DNA of 64,000 nt from Rhodococcoides kyotonense (GTDB lineage Bacteria; Actinomycetota; Actinomycetes; Mycobacteriales; Mycobacteriaceae), in assembly GCF_900188125.1 (NCBI RefSeq), contig NZ_FZOW01000015.1, positions 90,544 to 154,543 of the forward strand. The letters run 5' to 3'. Below are positions 62,941-64,000 of this stretch, one piece after another. Numbering within the stretch: the first letter of the stretch is position 1; the number at the start of each line of letters is the position of its first letter. The translations under genes were made by a program, and so were the position numbers. The notes under the pieces were generated by a model. It was not told the origin of the DNA. It worked only from the letters and a program-made list of their open reading frames with translations, and did no database searches.

Positions 62941-63549
62941 GGTTACCTCTCTTCTTCGGGTTGCGTATGTAAGACAAGGGACTTCGTCCTGCTCTCTCTT
63001 GGACCCCCCATGGGAAACCCCACTGTTTCTGCACCCGCGTTGTCCGCTCCACGCCCGATGGCCCCGCGTCGCAGTGGACGCGTGGCTCATCGGTATCGCC
63101 ACTTGGTCGATGATCAGTCGAGCCAGTGGTGCCTCGGGGCCGGTCCCGAGGATTCATAAGGTGCACAGGCCGGCGGCAGGCTGGTTTGGAACGTCGGGCG
63201 CTGCCAGAAAACGACGCAGCGACGGTCGGTTCGCTCGTGACCGGCCGGACGACGAAAGAAATAGACTCGTCCGATTGGGACCGAAACTGCGAAACCGACT
63301 CGTACGCTGATGGATACACACACTTAGTGTGTGGATTCAGGTACGGCGAATCCACCGGACCGGAGGGCTAGTGGTAGCTCGTCAGCCGGTGCGGGTGGTC
63401 GCGAATGTTCTTGAAGAAGTCGTTATGACCGCTTAGGATCGTGTGTCGAAGCTCCTTCCTTTGGGTTGAGGTTTCGTTGACGCCCTCGGCCTCGGTGCTC
63501 GTAACACCGGGAATCGCCGGGGGCGTCTCTAGTTCGCGACATCCCCGAC
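62941..63549. other. About 600 bases without a clear gene, with one hairpin
   Basis: No open frame has a known motif. A palindrome CACACAC-TTA-GTGTGTG (63317-63333) could be an operator or small hairpin. The promoter of the par operon is expected at the left end of this stretch. Confidence 0.4.
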
Positions 63550-63972
63550 TTGCGTGCGCACTTCGTTGACCACCCGCGGTTTGCTTCCTCTGCGCGACGA
63601 GCTGCGCTTTTCATCAATCTGGGGAAGTACTTGCTGGACTGGCAAAATGCACAGACCAGCGTACGTGCTAACGGCCTTTTGAAGGCCATCTGGATCGCTG
63701 GCAGTTTCGCAAGTAGCGCGATGGAGCCCGACGACATCGATGTCTCACCGATTCTCGACGGCCCTAAGCTTTTGGAGATCAAAGGACGTGTTGGCGCAGG
63801 ACGCATCGCAGAGTTGCAAGGCGAGCGACGCGAACGGATGGTGCGTGAGTATGGAGTGGAGCCCTTCCCAATAACCTGGTGGCCAGTAACCACGCTGCGC
63901 CGAGGTGAACCGCCCCGGGTTTTCTGCCGCTCCTATGCTTGCGACATCTCCGGGTGGAGGGTCGATTCTTGA
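63550..63972 (+). CDS. Hypothetical protein, DUF6932-like
   Basis: About 140 residues. LRAHFVDHPRFASSARRAAL, then WIAGSFASSAMEPDDIDVSP and GVEPFPITWWPV, resemble an uncharacterised family with a nucleotidyltransferase-like GSF...DxD pattern (recalled as DUF6932; unverified). The start is unclear: TTG 63550 is the first usable codon, but family members are longer, and a different frame just upstream (from TTG 63478) could supply the N-terminus if a base were lost near 63540. Function unknown. Confidence 0.6.
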   Translation: MRAHFVDHPRFASSARRAALFINLGKYLLDWQNAQTSVRANGLLKAIWIAGSFASSAMEPDDIDVSPILDGPKLLEIKGRVGAGRIAELQGERRERMVREYGVEPFPITWWPVTTLRRGEPPRVFCRSYACDISGWRVDS

Positions 63973-64000
63973 CTGTAGTAGACCTGTTCGAACTCGTCCG
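63969..64000 (+). CDS. Possible start of another gene, cut by window end
   Basis: TTG at 63969 overlaps the preceding stop (TTGA) and opens the frame LTVVDLFELV to the window end. Only 10 codons are visible, so this is a guess from the overlap. Confidence 0.25.
   Translation, partial: MTVVDLFELV

Noticed and set aside
63317..63333. CACACAC-TTA-GTGTGTG as origin or attachment site
   Set aside because: A single short palindrome with no neighbouring iterons or integrase gene; not enough to call either.
1..64000. Mycofactocin or F420 biosynthesis genes
   Set aside because: Dependent enzymes are present, but no radical-SAM maturase, precursor peptide or F420 synthesis gene was found in the window.

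Overview
The window looks like part of a large plasmid from a Rhodococcus-type actinobacterium. The signs are high GC, actinobacterial gene families (mycofactocin-coupled SDRs, F420-type luciferase-like oxidoreductases, fused AccD/AccA carboxyltransferase, DUF2637, DUF3263-like proteins), frequent GTG/TTG starts and ATGA/GTGA overlaps, and a ParA partition locus at the right end. No tRNA, rRNA, CRISPR array or replication initiator was seen.

Region 1 (1-9.5 kb): the tail of a family III CoA-transferase, an amidohydrolase, a roughly 700-base gene-poor stretch, then a P450 operon. That operon encodes an aldehyde dehydrogenase, a mycofactocin-coupled SDR, a small 3Fe-4S-type ferredoxin, a cytochrome P450, a ferredoxin-NADP reductase with a fused ferredoxin domain, and a rhodocoxin-reductase-like flavoprotein. 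It can hydroxylate a substrate and oxidise the alcohol to an acid.

Region 2 (9.5-40 kb): catabolic genes in several divergent operons. They include Ohr, luciferase-like oxidoreductases, a KstD-like flavoprotein, aldehyde dehydrogenases, SDRs, CoA-transferase, VOC protein, two 3-hydroxyisobutyrate-dehydrogenase-like enzymes, a split MaoC hydratase, a DUF35-thiolase (Ltp2-like) fusion, an AccD-AccA carboxyltransferase, CoA ligase, alpha/beta hydrolase, a pair of adjacent acyl-CoA dehydrogenases, thiolase, DoxX, an MFS exporter and an enoyl-CoA hydratase. Ligase, two-subunit dehydrogenase, two-subunit MaoC hydratase and DUF35/Ltp2 aldolase are the parts of steroid side-chain retro-aldol degradation in a different arrangement. 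The substrate cannot be read from the sequence; a steroid-like or terpenoid carboxylic acid is my inference.

Region 3 (40-49 kb): amidohydrolase, SDR, MFS permease, two related esterases (one frameshifted at a run of seven C), a phosphotriesterase-like lactonase and a ketopantoate-reductase-like enzyme. Region 4 (49.4-55.6 kb): MHS-type permease, a CoA ligase / enoyl-CoA hydratase / SDR operon, a divergent TetR gene and a MaoC gene.

Three different palindromes recur upstream of these operons, and four TetR genes lie among them. Eleven sites resemble TGAAY-N4-RTTCA (2.4-44.5 kb). Five have CCGTAC and GTACG cores six bases apart. Two have GGTACTT and AGTACC cores. This suggests three superimposed TetR regulons.

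Region 5 (56-64 kb) is plasmid backbone and cargo: NhaA, a fluoride riboswitch with two CrcB/Fluc genes, a decayed IS256-family element inserted next to an IS110-family remnant, a DUF2637 membrane protein, a ribbon-helix-helix partition protein whose frame carries an internal TGA, ParA, iteron-like repeats upstream of parA, and a hypothetical protein at the edge.
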